Positions 10,509 through 18,696 of a stretch of 64,000 nt of DNA are shown one piece after another. Position 1 is the first letter of the stretch. Every line of letters starts with the position of its first letter. Below the pieces are notes generated by a model, which was not told the origin of the DNA, ran no database searches, and worked only from the letters and a program-made list of their open reading frames with translations. The stretch is from Glaciimonas immobilis (GTDB lineage: Bacteria; Pseudomonadota; Gammaproteobacteria; Burkholderiales; Burkholderiaceae_D). Position numbers and translations under genes: made by a program. The stretch spans positions 124,001-188,000 of the forward strand of contig NZ_JAAOZT010000006.1 of assembly GCF_011947285.1 (NCBI RefSeq), read 5' to 3'.

Positions 10509-10785
10509 AGGGCAATCTTGTTGTTATTCGAGGATATAAAAATGACCCTAAACGGATCGACAGCGGTATCAAATGTCGCCGTAACACCGGTCTCATAACA
10601 GGTACGTGACCAACGGGTATGGTACATCAATCATCGCAACGGGTGCGGCGTGGGGCCTGCTCCGGCGCAATAACATCAGGACGCAATATTTGGAGAAAGC
10701 ACCGGTTTGCTATTACTGATGCACGCCTTCGGGCTTCTTACCTGTCTGGTGACGTGGATTCAGTGGTGCAGGCTTTAATAAGGTC

Positions 10786-11727
10786 TTAATAGATCGTTTT
10801 AGCAGCCTCGCGAATTGCCTGTTGCAGAATCTTTGCACCCGGCGACAGGATATGGTTGCGGCGGGTGATGATGCCGAAACCATCCATTTTGCACGGCAGT
10901 TCAATCGGCAAAATTGCCAGCACATTGAGTTGTGCATAAAAGCGCGATACCTCGACCGGCATCACATGTAAAAAGTCCGTTTGCTGCAGCAGACTAATGA
11001 TCGCCAGTGCGGCGGTGGTGTCAACCACATTTGACGGCGGGGGCAAGCCATTTTTGTGAAACATCATATCGCTGCGATGACGCAGAATGCTGCCACGCGG
11101 CGACAGTATCCAGCCTGCATCGGCAATGTCTTTTAATTGCAGATTGGAGGCATGCCGCAGGGGATGGTCAATGCGGGCGACCGCACATACCGGTTCATCT
11201 GCCAGCTCTTCGTATTCAAGGTTGCGGTTGTCCTCTTGATCGAGGATACGCGCCACCATAAAGTCCAGCGATCCTCGTTGCATGCGTTCCAGCAGGATAT
11301 TGCTACTTTCGATTTCGATCCCAATCCGTAACATGGGCGAATGTTGTTTGACCTGTGCAATAGCGGCCGGGAGTAGATTCATTCCTGGTGTCAAAATGGC
11401 ACCGACGTCTACCTGACCCGACAAGCCAGATTTAAGTGCGGTAATGTCATCGTGCGCCTGAGACAGACTGGTCAATGCCATGCGCGAGTGCCGAATCATT
11501 GCATCGCCATAAATTGTCGGACGCATACCGCGCGGCAGTCGCTCAAACAGCTGGACATCCAGCATGTCTTCCAGATCCTTCAGTTGTTTGGACGCGGCCG
11601 GTTGCGTCATGTTCAGCGCTTCCGCGGCCCGGTGAATGTTGCGCTCTTCGTCCAACGCAATTAAAAGCAAAAGTTGGCGCGTTTTAAGGCGTGCACGGAG
11701 AAACCAGTTGCTATCGCTGTGTGACAT
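10786..11727 (-). CDS. LysR-family transcriptional regulator, GbpR-like
   Basis: 313 residues. The N-terminal winged helix-turn-helix covers ~15-75 (EERNIHRAAEALNMTQPAAS, then QLKDLEDMLDVQLFERLPRGMRPT). The rest is a periplasmic-binding-protein-like effector domain (GQVDVGAILTP..., DFMVARI). The 'ARLKTRQLLLL ... ERNIHRAAE' form resembles GbpR/CbsI-type regulators of sugar uptake and oxidation; that likeness is from memory. It is divergent from the dehydrogenase-lactonase pair, as LysR regulators usually are from their targets, so it probably controls them and itself. Confidence 0.88.
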   Translation of the reverse strand: MSHSDSNWFLRARLKTRQLLLLIALDEERNIHRAAEALNMTQPAASKQLKDLEDMLDVQLFERLPRGMRPTIYGDAMIRHSRMALTSLSQAHDDITALKSGLSGQVDVGAILTPGMNLLPAAIAQVKQHSPMLRIGIEIESSNILLERMQRGSLDFMVARILDQEDNRNLEYEELADEPVCAVARIDHPLRHASNLQLKDIADAGWILSPRGSILRHRSDMMFHKNGLPPPSNVVDTTAALAIISLLQQTDFLHVMPVEVSRFYAQLNVLAILPIELPCKMDGFGIITRRNHILSPGAKILQQAIREAAKTIY

Positions 11728-11740
11728 AGTTGTCCCGAAT

Positions 11741-11756
11741 TAATTATTTATAATTA
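11741..11756. promoter_or_regulatory. Candidate LysR operator near the regulator's own start
   Basis: Perfect AT-rich inverted repeat TAATTAT-TT-ATAATTA, 14 bp upstream of the regulator's start codon. The position suits autoregulation. AT-rich palindromes are common in promoters, so this is only a candidate. Confidence 0.4.
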
Positions 11757-11829
11757 TCCGCCATGTGTCTTAGCGTGACAGGAAATGATACCAAATTCAG
11801 TATTGATTGGGCGGAATAATTCATTAGAA

Positions 11830-11844
11830 AGATATCGCATATCT
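11830..11844. promoter_or_regulatory. Candidate LysR operator upstream of the dehydrogenase
   Basis: Perfect inverted repeat AGATAT-CGC-ATATCT, about 95 bp upstream of the chosen dehydrogenase start. It fits the LysR-type interrupted dyad (a T-N11-A box can be drawn in it). This is also evidence against starting the dehydrogenase at 11785, since that start would put the site inside the gene. Confidence 0.45.
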
Positions 11845-11937
11845 CTCTACAATAGGGCAATAATGGATTGCCTATTCCATGCGCTGACCCCATGGGGCGC
11901 TAGCCCACGCGATGTATTTTTCTCAGGAGACAACAAT

Positions 11938-12720
11938 ATGACAAGCCCAAACCCATCCTACGCCAGTTACCCTAGCCTGATAGACCGCACGGTTTTAATT
12001 AGTGGGGGTACCACCGGTATTGGTGCCGACATGGTCGCGCAATTTGTCGCACAAGGTGCCAAGGTCAGCTTCCTTGGGCGCAATCGCGAGGCCGCAGATG
12101 CGTTGATCGCATCGGTGGTCGGTGAGGGGACGCGCCATACGCCGCTCTTTTTGCAATGTGACGTGTGCGATATCCCCGCACTTCAAGCTGCGATCAACAC
12201 AGCGCGCATGCATTTCGGGCCGATTTCGGCATTGGTCAATAATGCTGCGAACGATCAGCGCCAAAGCATTGAAGAAACCACCGTCGCCAGTTGGGATAAC
12301 GGCATGGCCGTTAATTTGCGCCATCAGTTTTTTGCCGTCCAGGCTGTGATCGAAGATATGCAAACGCTCGGCGGCGGATCGATTATCAATCTTGGATCGA
12401 TCAGCTGGAAAAACAAAACCGGCGGCATGCCTGCCTACACCACATCAAAAGCAGCGATTCAAGGCTTAACCCGCACGTTAGCGCGGGATTTAGGGCCGCA
12501 TAATATCCGCGTCAACACATTGGTGCCGGGCTGGGTCATGACAGAAAAGCAGATAAAACTGTGGCTCGACGATGCTGGTGAGCGCGAGATCGACCAAATG
12601 CAATGCCTCAAGGCGCGCCTTGATTCGGCGGATATCTCGCGGATGGCATTATTTCTTGCTGCCGACGACAGCAAAATGTGCACGGCCCAAGACTTTATTG
12701 TAGACGCTGGCTGGTCTTGA
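11938..12720 (+). CDS. SDR-family NAD(P)-dependent oxidoreductase, probable sugar dehydrogenase
   Basis: 260 residues from ATG 11938, chosen because AGGAGA sits 7-12 bases before it and because the Rossmann fold begins at once. The longer frame from 11785 adds 51 unlikely residues. Cofactor motif SGGTTGIG is at 22-29, NNAA near 103, catalytic Ser in NLGSISW, and Tyr167/Lys171 in YTTSK. It is a classical SDR. With a lactonase 24 bp downstream and a GbpR-like regulator divergent, the likely reaction is oxidation of an aldose to an aldonolactone. Whether the sugar is arabinose, xylose, galactose or fucose cannot be told. Confidence 0.85.
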   Translation: MTSPNPSYASYPSLIDRTVLISGGTTGIGADMVAQFVAQGAKVSFLGRNREAADALIASVVGEGTRHTPLFLQCDVCDIPALQAAINTARMHFGPISALVNNAANDQRQSIEETTVASWDNGMAVNLRHQFFAVQAVIEDMQTLGGGSIINLGSISWKNKTGGMPAYTTSKAAIQGLTRTLARDLGPHNIRVNTLVPGWVMTEKQIKLWLDDAGEREIDQMQCLKARLDSADISRMALFLAADDSKMCTAQDFIVDAGWS

Positions 12721-12744
12721 TCGCGTAGCGTAAAGGGAGCCAGC

Positions 12745-13647
12745 ATGACGACGGTAAAATTATTAGTTGATGGAAAACATTTGCTAGGCGAGGGCGTGTT
12801 GTGGTGCGAGCGCTCCGGCAGACTGTTATGGACCGACATACTGGCGTCCCGACTATGGTGCCATACGCCCTCAAACGGCGAGACGCAAAGCTGGGCAATG
12901 CCCGAAATGCTGGCTACCTTTGCGCTCACTTTGGATGATGACCGATTGCTGCTTGGCCTGGCATCTCAGCTAGCATGGTTTCATTTTTCCACTGGCGAAG
13001 TTACGCCAATTGTCGCGGTAGAAGCCCGGCTGGCAACAACCCGCATTAACGACGGACGTTGCGACCGGCAGGGTCGTTTTGTGTTCGGCACCAAATCCGA
13101 TGCCGTTGATCGCACCCCCAATTGCAGTTTCTACCGGCTGAACGCCGATTTAACTCTGGAGCGCCTACCGCTCTCACCCGTCGTTATTAGCAACAGTATT
13201 TGTTTTAGCCCGGATGGCGCAACGATGTATTACTGCGACACGATCAGCAACACTATTCGCTGCTGTGACTACGAGGCATTGGATACCGCGCAGCCTGTGG
13301 TCGCTTTCGCCAATGACCGCCTGTTTGCAGACTTGCACGACCAGCCGGGTTCACCCGACGGCTCGACCATCGATAGCGAAGGCGGTTTATGGAACGCCCA
13401 ATGGGGCGGCTATCGCGTCGTGCGTTTTACACCCGACGGCCGCATGGACCGCATCATCGCGCTGCCGGTATCCCAACCAAGTTGCGTGGCGTTTGGCAAC
13501 GCTGACTTGTCGACGCTATTTGTTACCACCGCGCGTGAAGACTTGTCGGAACAAGCGTTAGCAAGCGAACCCCAGGCTGGTGGCGTTTTTAGCATACGGT
13601 TGGATGATGTGCATGGCTTGCCGGAAGGGCGGTTTCGGGGTAAGTAG
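12745..13647 (+). CDS. SMP-30/gluconolactonase family lactonase
   Basis: 300 residues of six-bladed beta-propeller type. Probable metal ligands are the early Glu in LGEGVLWCE, the Asn in TRINDGRCDRQGRF, the Asn in SNSICFSPDG and the Asp in GSPDGSTID. The family hydrolyses sugar lactones to aldonic acids. It starts 24 bp after the dehydrogenase with GGGAGCC as ribosome site, so the two are one operon: oxidation, then ring opening. The downstream dehydratase and aldolase of a Weimberg/Dahms-type route are not in the window. Confidence 0.88.
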   Translation: MTTVKLLVDGKHLLGEGVLWCERSGRLLWTDILASRLWCHTPSNGETQSWAMPEMLATFALTLDDDRLLLGLASQLAWFHFSTGEVTPIVAVEARLATTRINDGRCDRQGRFVFGTKSDAVDRTPNCSFYRLNADLTLERLPLSPVVISNSICFSPDGATMYYCDTISNTIRCCDYEALDTAQPVVAFANDRLFADLHDQPGSPDGSTIDSEGGLWNAQWGGYRVVRFTPDGRMDRIIALPVSQPSCVAFGNADLSTLFVTTAREDLSEQALASEPQAGGVFSIRLDDVHGLPEGRFRGK

Positions 13648-14296
13648 TACCGTAATAAACGCGCGACGAGCGCAACAAAATACCGCGTCCGGTAATGCTG
13701 CATGACGAATGAGTTTTGATCGCAAGCCCGGTATTTGATGTACGCGCCGGATGTCGACTTCACGGTTGCTGGGATTGCGCCTTTCGTAACGATCTACCAC
13801 CGTTCTGAAAATTTGCTCAGCAATGAGATGGCCTGCGATCAGATTCATCCGCGCAAACTCCCCAAGTAATCACACAGACCTTCGCCGGTTGCCAATGCAA
13901 TAGCGTCTATCCTGATCCTTCCTGCGATTGCCCTGAGGGTATCGTGTGCGACATATCAAAAAAAATATCGACTTTCATTGGTTTTTCAATGTATATATAT
14001 CATCATGTCGTCGCTATACTAGACCCGCGGTGCGCATAATCGATTTCATAAAATTTAATAAAAGTCGCTTATTTCCCGCAAAACACAAGTGGCGCTACGT
14101 TGGGACACTCTTATCAGATACCCACCAGCACAACTCTGGCATGTCTTGCTCAGACCACGTTGGTTGGTTTCCATTGGTGTGGCTTCATTCGTCAGCAAAG
14201 GGCATCTGAATACGCGGGTTTCTGGTATATGCAGACCTCGCTCACTTCTGTATGTCGGTTTGATGTAGATATTTTTAAAATAACAAGGAAACAGGG
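13648..14296. other. 649-bp gap without a recognisable gene
   Basis: It lies between the lactonase and the serine hydrolase. Short frames on both strands have no recognisable domain. The minus-strand frame over 13558-13848 reads somewhat protein-like (ERRNPSNREVDIRRVHQ) but has no clear ribosome site and overlaps the lactonase, so it may be a decayed gene. The DNA becomes AT-rich near 13960-14060. AAGGAAACAGGG just before 14297 is the ribosome site of the next gene. Confidence 0.5.
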
Positions 14297-15619
14297 ATGA
14301 GACAACTTTCTATCAAAAATGCAATTCAATTTGTATTCGTGCTTTTATTTGCTGCAAACACGGTCACGGTGCAAGCGCAAGGCCTCCCCGTGGTCGTGCC
14401 CGAAACAGTAGGGCTATCGTCCGCAAAGCTACAGAAGCTTAAGCTAACCCTCCAGCATGAGGTGGACCAAGGAAAATTTCCCGGTGTAGTGGTAATGATC
14501 GCGCGTAACGGAAAATTAGCGTATTCAGAAGCCATCGGCTACCAAGATAAAGCGGCTGGAACACCTCTTAAAAAAGACGCTATATTCCGTATTTATTCGA
14601 TGACCAAACCTTTAGCATCGGTTGGGGCAATGATGCTGGTCGAGGATGGAAAAATCCAACTCACCGATCCCATCTCAAAATTTCTTCCTGAGTTTACGAA
14701 GATGGGCGTCAGCGTTGCACAAACTGATGCCGCCGGCGTCACAACATACACGATTGTTCCAGCCAACCGGGCTATCACGGTGCAAGATTTGCTCCGTCAC
14801 ACATCAGGCATCGCGTATGCAGAACTTACCCGCAATCCAATCATCAAAGCGGCTTACATCGACGCGGGAGTCTACGAAGAAAAAGGCACGGACTACGATC
14901 ATAGAAAAGTCACCCCACAACAGGAAGTAACCGGCATCGCAAAAGCACCCCTTTCCACACAGCCAGGAAGCACGTGGGAATACAGCATGTCCGTGGATAT
15001 TTTAGGGCGGGTGGTGGAAGCCGCCAGCGGCAAAATGTTGGATGTCTATTTAAAGGAAAGATTATTCTCACCTCTTAAGATGGTCGATACCGGCTTTCAG
15101 GTACCGCAAAAAGACATCGGCCGTATGGCCCAGCCACTCTCAATCGATCCAGCCACCGGTGCCCCCAATAAACTCCTTGATCTCACAATTGTTCCTTCCA
15201 ACGCTTCCGGTGGAGCAGGTGGAGTATCTACCGCAAGCGATTATCTTCGTTTCGCGGTAATGATGCTGCAGGGCGGCGAGTTAAATGGTCAACGCATTTT
15301 AAGCCCCACAACCGTCAGCCTGATGTCATCAGATCATCTGGGCAGCAAGGTAGTATCGTCACCCGGTCCCGGCGAATTGCTGATGGGAGTTCCCGGTTAT
15401 ACCTTCGGATTGGGGTTTATGGTACGTCAAGGCGCGGGTATGGCGGGCGTTCCAGGATCGGAAGGCGAATATATGTGGGCTGGAGCCGCCGGTACTTTCT
15501 TCTGGATAGATCCCAAACAAAATCTGGCAGTGGTTACGATGATGCAGTCACCCGGCCCTAGTCGTCCGGGCTATCGCCGTCTGATTAAGCAGTTGGTGTA
15601 CGCCGCAATCAACAAATAA
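14297..15619 (+). CDS. Class C beta-lactamase-like serine hydrolase (EstB type), exported
   Basis: 440 residues. A signal peptide is visible (positively charged start, hydrophobic core to ~20, cleavage probably after VQAQ). The catalytic S-x-x-K is Ser101-Met-Thr-Lys104 (YSMTKPLAS). The second motif is probably Tyr in WEYSMSVDILGR (residue ~230), with Ser in place of the Asn of true class C enzymes. A WAGAAGTFFWIDP segment near the end matches the family's third motif region. Such proteins are usually esterases or D-amino-peptidases rather than antibiotic-hydrolysing enzymes. Codon use is a little more A/T-rich than in its neighbours, and a transposase fragment lies downstream, so acquisition is possible. 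Confidence 0.85.
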   Translation: MRQLSIKNAIQFVFVLLFAANTVTVQAQGLPVVVPETVGLSSAKLQKLKLTLQHEVDQGKFPGVVVMIARNGKLAYSEAIGYQDKAAGTPLKKDAIFRIYSMTKPLASVGAMMLVEDGKIQLTDPISKFLPEFTKMGVSVAQTDAAGVTTYTIVPANRAITVQDLLRHTSGIAYAELTRNPIIKAAYIDAGVYEEKGTDYDHRKVTPQQEVTGIAKAPLSTQPGSTWEYSMSVDILGRVVEAASGKMLDVYLKERLFSPLKMVDTGFQVPQKDIGRMAQPLSIDPATGAPNKLLDLTIVPSNASGGAGGVSTASDYLRFAVMMLQGGELNGQRILSPTTVSLMSSDHLGSKVVSSPGPGELLMGVPGYTFGLGFMVRQGAGMAGVPGSEGEYMWAGAAGTFFWIDPKQNLAVVTMMQSPGPSRPGYRRLIKQLVYAAINK

Positions 15620-15773
15620 ACGCGTATAGATAAGCCCAGATCGCCCTTTCATTTTAATGATATTGAAGGGGTACCAAGCCATGTCACCAATGATTTCAAA
15701 GGCTTGGGATATGTTTGGGTTCTTTCGCGCTAGCAAGGATAAATCGGACTTTTAGCAGGTGCTTGGTACACCT

Positions 15774-15975
15774 TCAAACTGGACGGACTTGCCCTGCTAA
15801 AGCATAAAAGTGGTCTGCAAAAGACATCTCATCGACGCCTTCCATCATGCACTGCTGCTTACGGATCATGTGCATGCGTTCGATGCCAGGCAGGGCGTTT
15901 TTTGTGGACCGAAATAATTTAAAGTTGAGCGTCGGTTTGGTCACGCGCTTGACGGCACGATGATCCTGCAGATGC
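15774..15975 (-). pseudogene. C-terminal remnant of an IS6-family transposase
   Basis: A frame of 90 codons runs from 16046, but only its last ~66 residues are recognisable: QDHRAVKRVTKPTLNFK followed by GIERMHMIRKQQ and FADHFYALAG. This is the end of the DDE domain of IS6-family transposases (compare the E-Q-D-H-R-x-(V/I)-K-R motif that holds the last catalytic acid; here the Glu before QDHR is replaced by Leu). The upstream residues do not look like transposase, and no ORF for the N-terminal part exists nearby. No terminal inverted repeats were found. It is a dead fragment. Confidence 0.75.
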
Positions 15976-16098
15976 GGTGAATCAGCCCTATCATATCCGC
16001 CCAAGTCACCATCTGGCGCCGGTGCGTCCTTGACGCCAGCATTCACTTAATATTCGTTCATCCAAACCAATCGGGCGTTTGCTGATTAATTTTTGGAA

Positions 16099-18270
16099 TC
16101 AGCCTCTGCCCAATATCCGGCCAATATCTGCACTCCGTAAAGAGATTTTGTCGGCGTCCTGATACAGCAATTCCACGCGTCGCTGAAGCGGCCACCAACC
16201 TTTCCATAACGTAGTTTCGGCGGTAATGTTGACCGCCTCGGCGACTGTCTCATCAGCACGCGACGCAGGCATACTTTTTGGCGTCAGGACTTGTTCTGCG
16301 ATGCTTAATGACAGGCAAACATGCGAGGTCGCTAATTCCAGCAGCGCGTTCACTTCTGGCCGTGGTAAATCATCCTGATTGCGTTTGAGTAGCAAACGCA
16401 TGGCGGCGATATGTGCCATGACCAGATAGTTTTGTACGATAAATTGATTCAATTCTTCAACTGCACGATGTTTGCTGGCGGGCTCATCCAGCATTCTGAC
16501 CAGCGTCGACACCAGATCGGCAATACTATCGAGAAAACGTTTGCGCGAGACTCGATAAATAAAATCGTCCTTGGTTTTTGCCTGCAACATATTGTTGGCC
16601 GCAGTAAGATAGCCCTTGTTGCTGGTGAGCACGCGGCGCACCAGTTGGGGCAGTGTCCGATACTCCCAACTTGGAAGCACAAAGCTAAACGCGGTGGCGA
16701 TGACGGCGCCAATAATGGTATCAAACAAACGTTCTCCGATGACGTGACCACTGCTAGGAATCACCAGGTTGATTTGCAGCAGTATCTGCATACTGGCGGC
16801 AATCGCGGTATAGCGATATTTGACGTAGATGAACGCGGGTGCGGCGACGGTGGCGATAAACATAAAGCCAAGAAGCGCTACCGGCTCATGCACAAAATGC
16901 AGTATCAGCGCGGTCGCTACGCAGCCAATCAGGGTGCCCAGCAGACGGTCGCTGCGGCGCTGTTTGGTCTGGCTAAAACTGGGCTTCAGAATGATCGCTA
17001 TGGTGAGCACGATCCAATAGCCATGAGACGTATAGGGCAAATGCTCTGCAACTAGCAGACCAACCGTAATCGCCATTGCCACCCGCAATGCAAAACGAAA
17101 TACCGGTGACTGCCAGCGTAAATTAGCGATCAGTACGCCTAACTGATACTTTTGCTGGGTGAGAAACGGTGTCATGTCTGCGCCCAGCATATCGGGCAAC
17201 TCGCCCTGCGTGCCTTGCGTGGCGCGATGCAGTTCACCGATCATGTCAATGGTGTCGCATATCTTGTTATAGGTAACACGGATCAGGTCCATGGCTACTT
17301 CCGGTATTTTACCGGCCAGACTGTCCTGCTGGAGTTGCTGTAGCTCGACTTCCACTGCACGGAATTCGGCCTTGTAGCTGATGGTGGGGAAGGACGCGCG
17401 TTTACGTGTAACGGCGTAAGCGATGGTTTCAATGTCCTTGGCAGCCTTGTTGATCAGGTCGCGGAAGTAGGTAAGGATTTCGGCATCGGCAAAGTTGTTG
17501 CGCACCTCTATATAATCTGTGTGCGTCGATAATATATGTTCATAGAGATCGAACATGCCGAAATGTACTTGCACCAAAATCGCATTTTGCTGGCTTTTTT
17601 TACCGCGCAAAATCAGGTCGCGTGATGCCTGTTGTTTGTCGGCCAGTACAATTTGCTGACGCACTAGCCGATTGAATTGATTGTCCAACTCTACGTGCAT
17701 ATCGTAAAAGTCGGCCTTGATGTCCAGATAGCGTGCCAGCTCGAATAACGCCTCCGCCAGAATCTGTTGTTTAATACGCTGCCGCAAAAACCACGATACA
17801 ACCATTGAGTAGCCGAGATACACCATACCGCCGCCGAAGAACACGCCGGTATGCAGAAACGCGCCACCGATAGAAACCGTGTTTCCCATCGACAACGTCA
17901 TGGCGAACAGCGCCGCAAACTGCAGTGGCATCGCCTTTTTACCGTACACCACCATCATGCTGGCCAAAAATGTGACCAACACCAGCATGATACTCAGCAG
18001 CCATTGTAACGGGGCGCACAGGCTGATAACCAACGTCACTATCGTGCAGAGCAAAACGCTCGAAAGCATCTCGTTGAATTTGTGCCGCAAGGTGCTGGGC
18101 AAGTCCATCAGACTAGTCGACAGCGCCCCGATACACACCGTCATTGCGGTTGGCAAATCGGTGAAAGGCAACACTAGCAAGGTCAAGCCGACTACGCCGG
18201 TAGCAATCCGCAGGCCGGTATAAAAATAATGACTGAAAATAAATGTCCGCAAATCCAGGGCGTAATGCAT
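16099..18270 (-). CDS. FUSC/YccS-family inner-membrane protein
   Basis: 723 residues with the duplicated layout of YccS/YhfK proteins: a hydrophobic block at ~15-165, a long soluble alpha-helical region at ~165-390, a second hydrophobic block at ~390-530 (including GYWIVLTIAIILKPSFSQTK and RLLGTLIGC, the FUSC signature), and a soluble tail. FUSC proteins include aromatic-acid efflux components (AaeB) and fusaric-acid resistance proteins. No AaeA-like adaptor is next to it, so substrate and role stay open. It is divergent from the kdp operon. Confidence 0.85.
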   Translation of the reverse strand: MHYALDLRTFIFSHYFYTGLRIATGVVGLTLLVLPFTDLPTAMTVCIGALSTSLMDLPSTLRHKFNEMLSSVLLCTIVTLVISLCAPLQWLLSIMLVLVTFLASMMVVYGKKAMPLQFAALFAMTLSMGNTVSIGGAFLHTGVFFGGGMVYLGYSMVVSWFLRQRIKQQILAEALFELARYLDIKADFYDMHVELDNQFNRLVRQQIVLADKQQASRDLILRGKKSQQNAILVQVHFGMFDLYEHILSTHTDYIEVRNNFADAEILTYFRDLINKAAKDIETIAYAVTRKRASFPTISYKAEFRAVEVELQQLQQDSLAGKIPEVAMDLIRVTYNKICDTIDMIGELHRATQGTQGELPDMLGADMTPFLTQQKYQLGVLIANLRWQSPVFRFALRVAMAITVGLLVAEHLPYTSHGYWIVLTIAIILKPSFSQTKQRRSDRLLGTLIGCVATALILHFVHEPVALLGFMFIATVAAPAFIYVKYRYTAIAASMQILLQINLVIPSSGHVIGERLFDTIIGAVIATAFSFVLPSWEYRTLPQLVRRVLTSNKGYLTAANNMLQAKTKDDFIYRVSRKRFLDSIADLVSTLVRMLDEPASKHRAVEELNQFIVQNYLVMAHIAAMRLLLKRNQDDLPRPEVNALLELATSHVCLSLSIAEQVLTPKSMPASRADETVAEAVNITAETTLWKGWWPLQRRVELLYQDADKISLRSADIGRILGRG

Positions 18271-18403
18271 AAATAGTCTCGTAGCGATGGCGGCAACGCA
18301 AGAAGTGTACCGCAGACGTCGCTTTACTCCAACGTTCCTGCTTAGGGCAGCATATTTAGGTCATGGCCCAGGTAATTCGATCGTGCGATAGGATTTTTAT
18401 CCG

Positions 18404-18427
18404 CATTTTTACACTTTGTTTACACCC
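18404..18427 (+). promoter_or_regulatory. KdpE operator upstream of the kdp operon
   Basis: Two direct half-sites, TTTTTACAC and TGTTTACAC, 12 bp apart and preceded by CA, followed by CCTCCGCC. The spacing and sequence closely resemble the Escherichia coli KdpE site as I remember it (TTTATAC and TTTACAC direct repeat before a C-rich tract). It sits ~80-100 bp before the first small ORF. A -35/-10 pair can be read as TTTACA (18419) and TATACC (18442) with 17 bp between, although activation by KdpE from this site would favour a start nearer 18480. Confidence 0.75.
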
Positions 18428-18505
18428 TCCGCCAGAGTCTTTATACCGTTTTTAGAACGTTCCCGATAGCCTGTCATCATCGAAACAATGTGTATGAGGG
18501 CAATA

Positions 18506-18610
18506 ATGAATTTGCTAATGGACGGACTATTCATCGCCGCGATCATGGTATTTTTTGGCGTGACATGGGCGCTGGCGGTGGGATGTAAAAAGCTGGAGGA
18601 TCGAAAATGA
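18506..18610 (+). CDS. Small single-span membrane protein preceding kdpF
   Basis: 34 residues: a short polar start, one hydrophobic segment ([19 protein letters not shown]) and a charged end KKLEDRK. Its TGA overlaps the kdpF ATG (ATGA at 18607-18610), a sign of translational coupling. The ribosome site is TGAGGG at 18495-18500. Small ORFs of similar size and position occur upstream of kdp genes in other Proteobacteria to my knowledge, but no function is established. By its place it could be a second small subunit or a leader peptide. Confidence 0.65.
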   Translation: MNLLMDGLFIAAIMVFFGVTWALAVGCKKLEDRK

Positions 18611-18696
18611 ACCCGTTCTACGTTCTTGGGGCGGTCGTTACGATTGCGCTGTTGGTGTATTTGATTTTGGCGTTGTTGAACGCGGAGGACTTTTGA
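18607..18696 (+). CDS. kdpF: KdpF, small stabilising subunit of the K+ ATPase
   Basis: 29 residues, one transmembrane helix ([20 protein letters not shown]) and a short acidic end NAEDF, the standard KdpF form. KdpF sits between KdpA and KdpB in the membrane and stabilises the complex. The ribosome site GGAGG lies inside the preceding small ORF. Its TGA shares its last base with the kdpA ATG. Confidence 0.9.
   Translation: MNPFYVLGAVVTIALLVYLILALLNAEDF

Noticed and set aside
11785-11937. Upstream extension of the dehydrogenase
   Set aside because: The extension includes a perfect dyad likely to be an operator, and a good ribosome site precedes ATG 11938.
13558-13848. 96-codon minus-strand frame after the lactonase
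   Set aside because: It overlaps the lactonase, has no ribosome site and no family likeness; at most a gene relic.
14297-15619. Antibiotic-resistance AmpC beta-lactamase
   Set aside because: The SxxK motif is present, but the second motif is YSM rather than YxN and the overall segments match EstB-like esterases.
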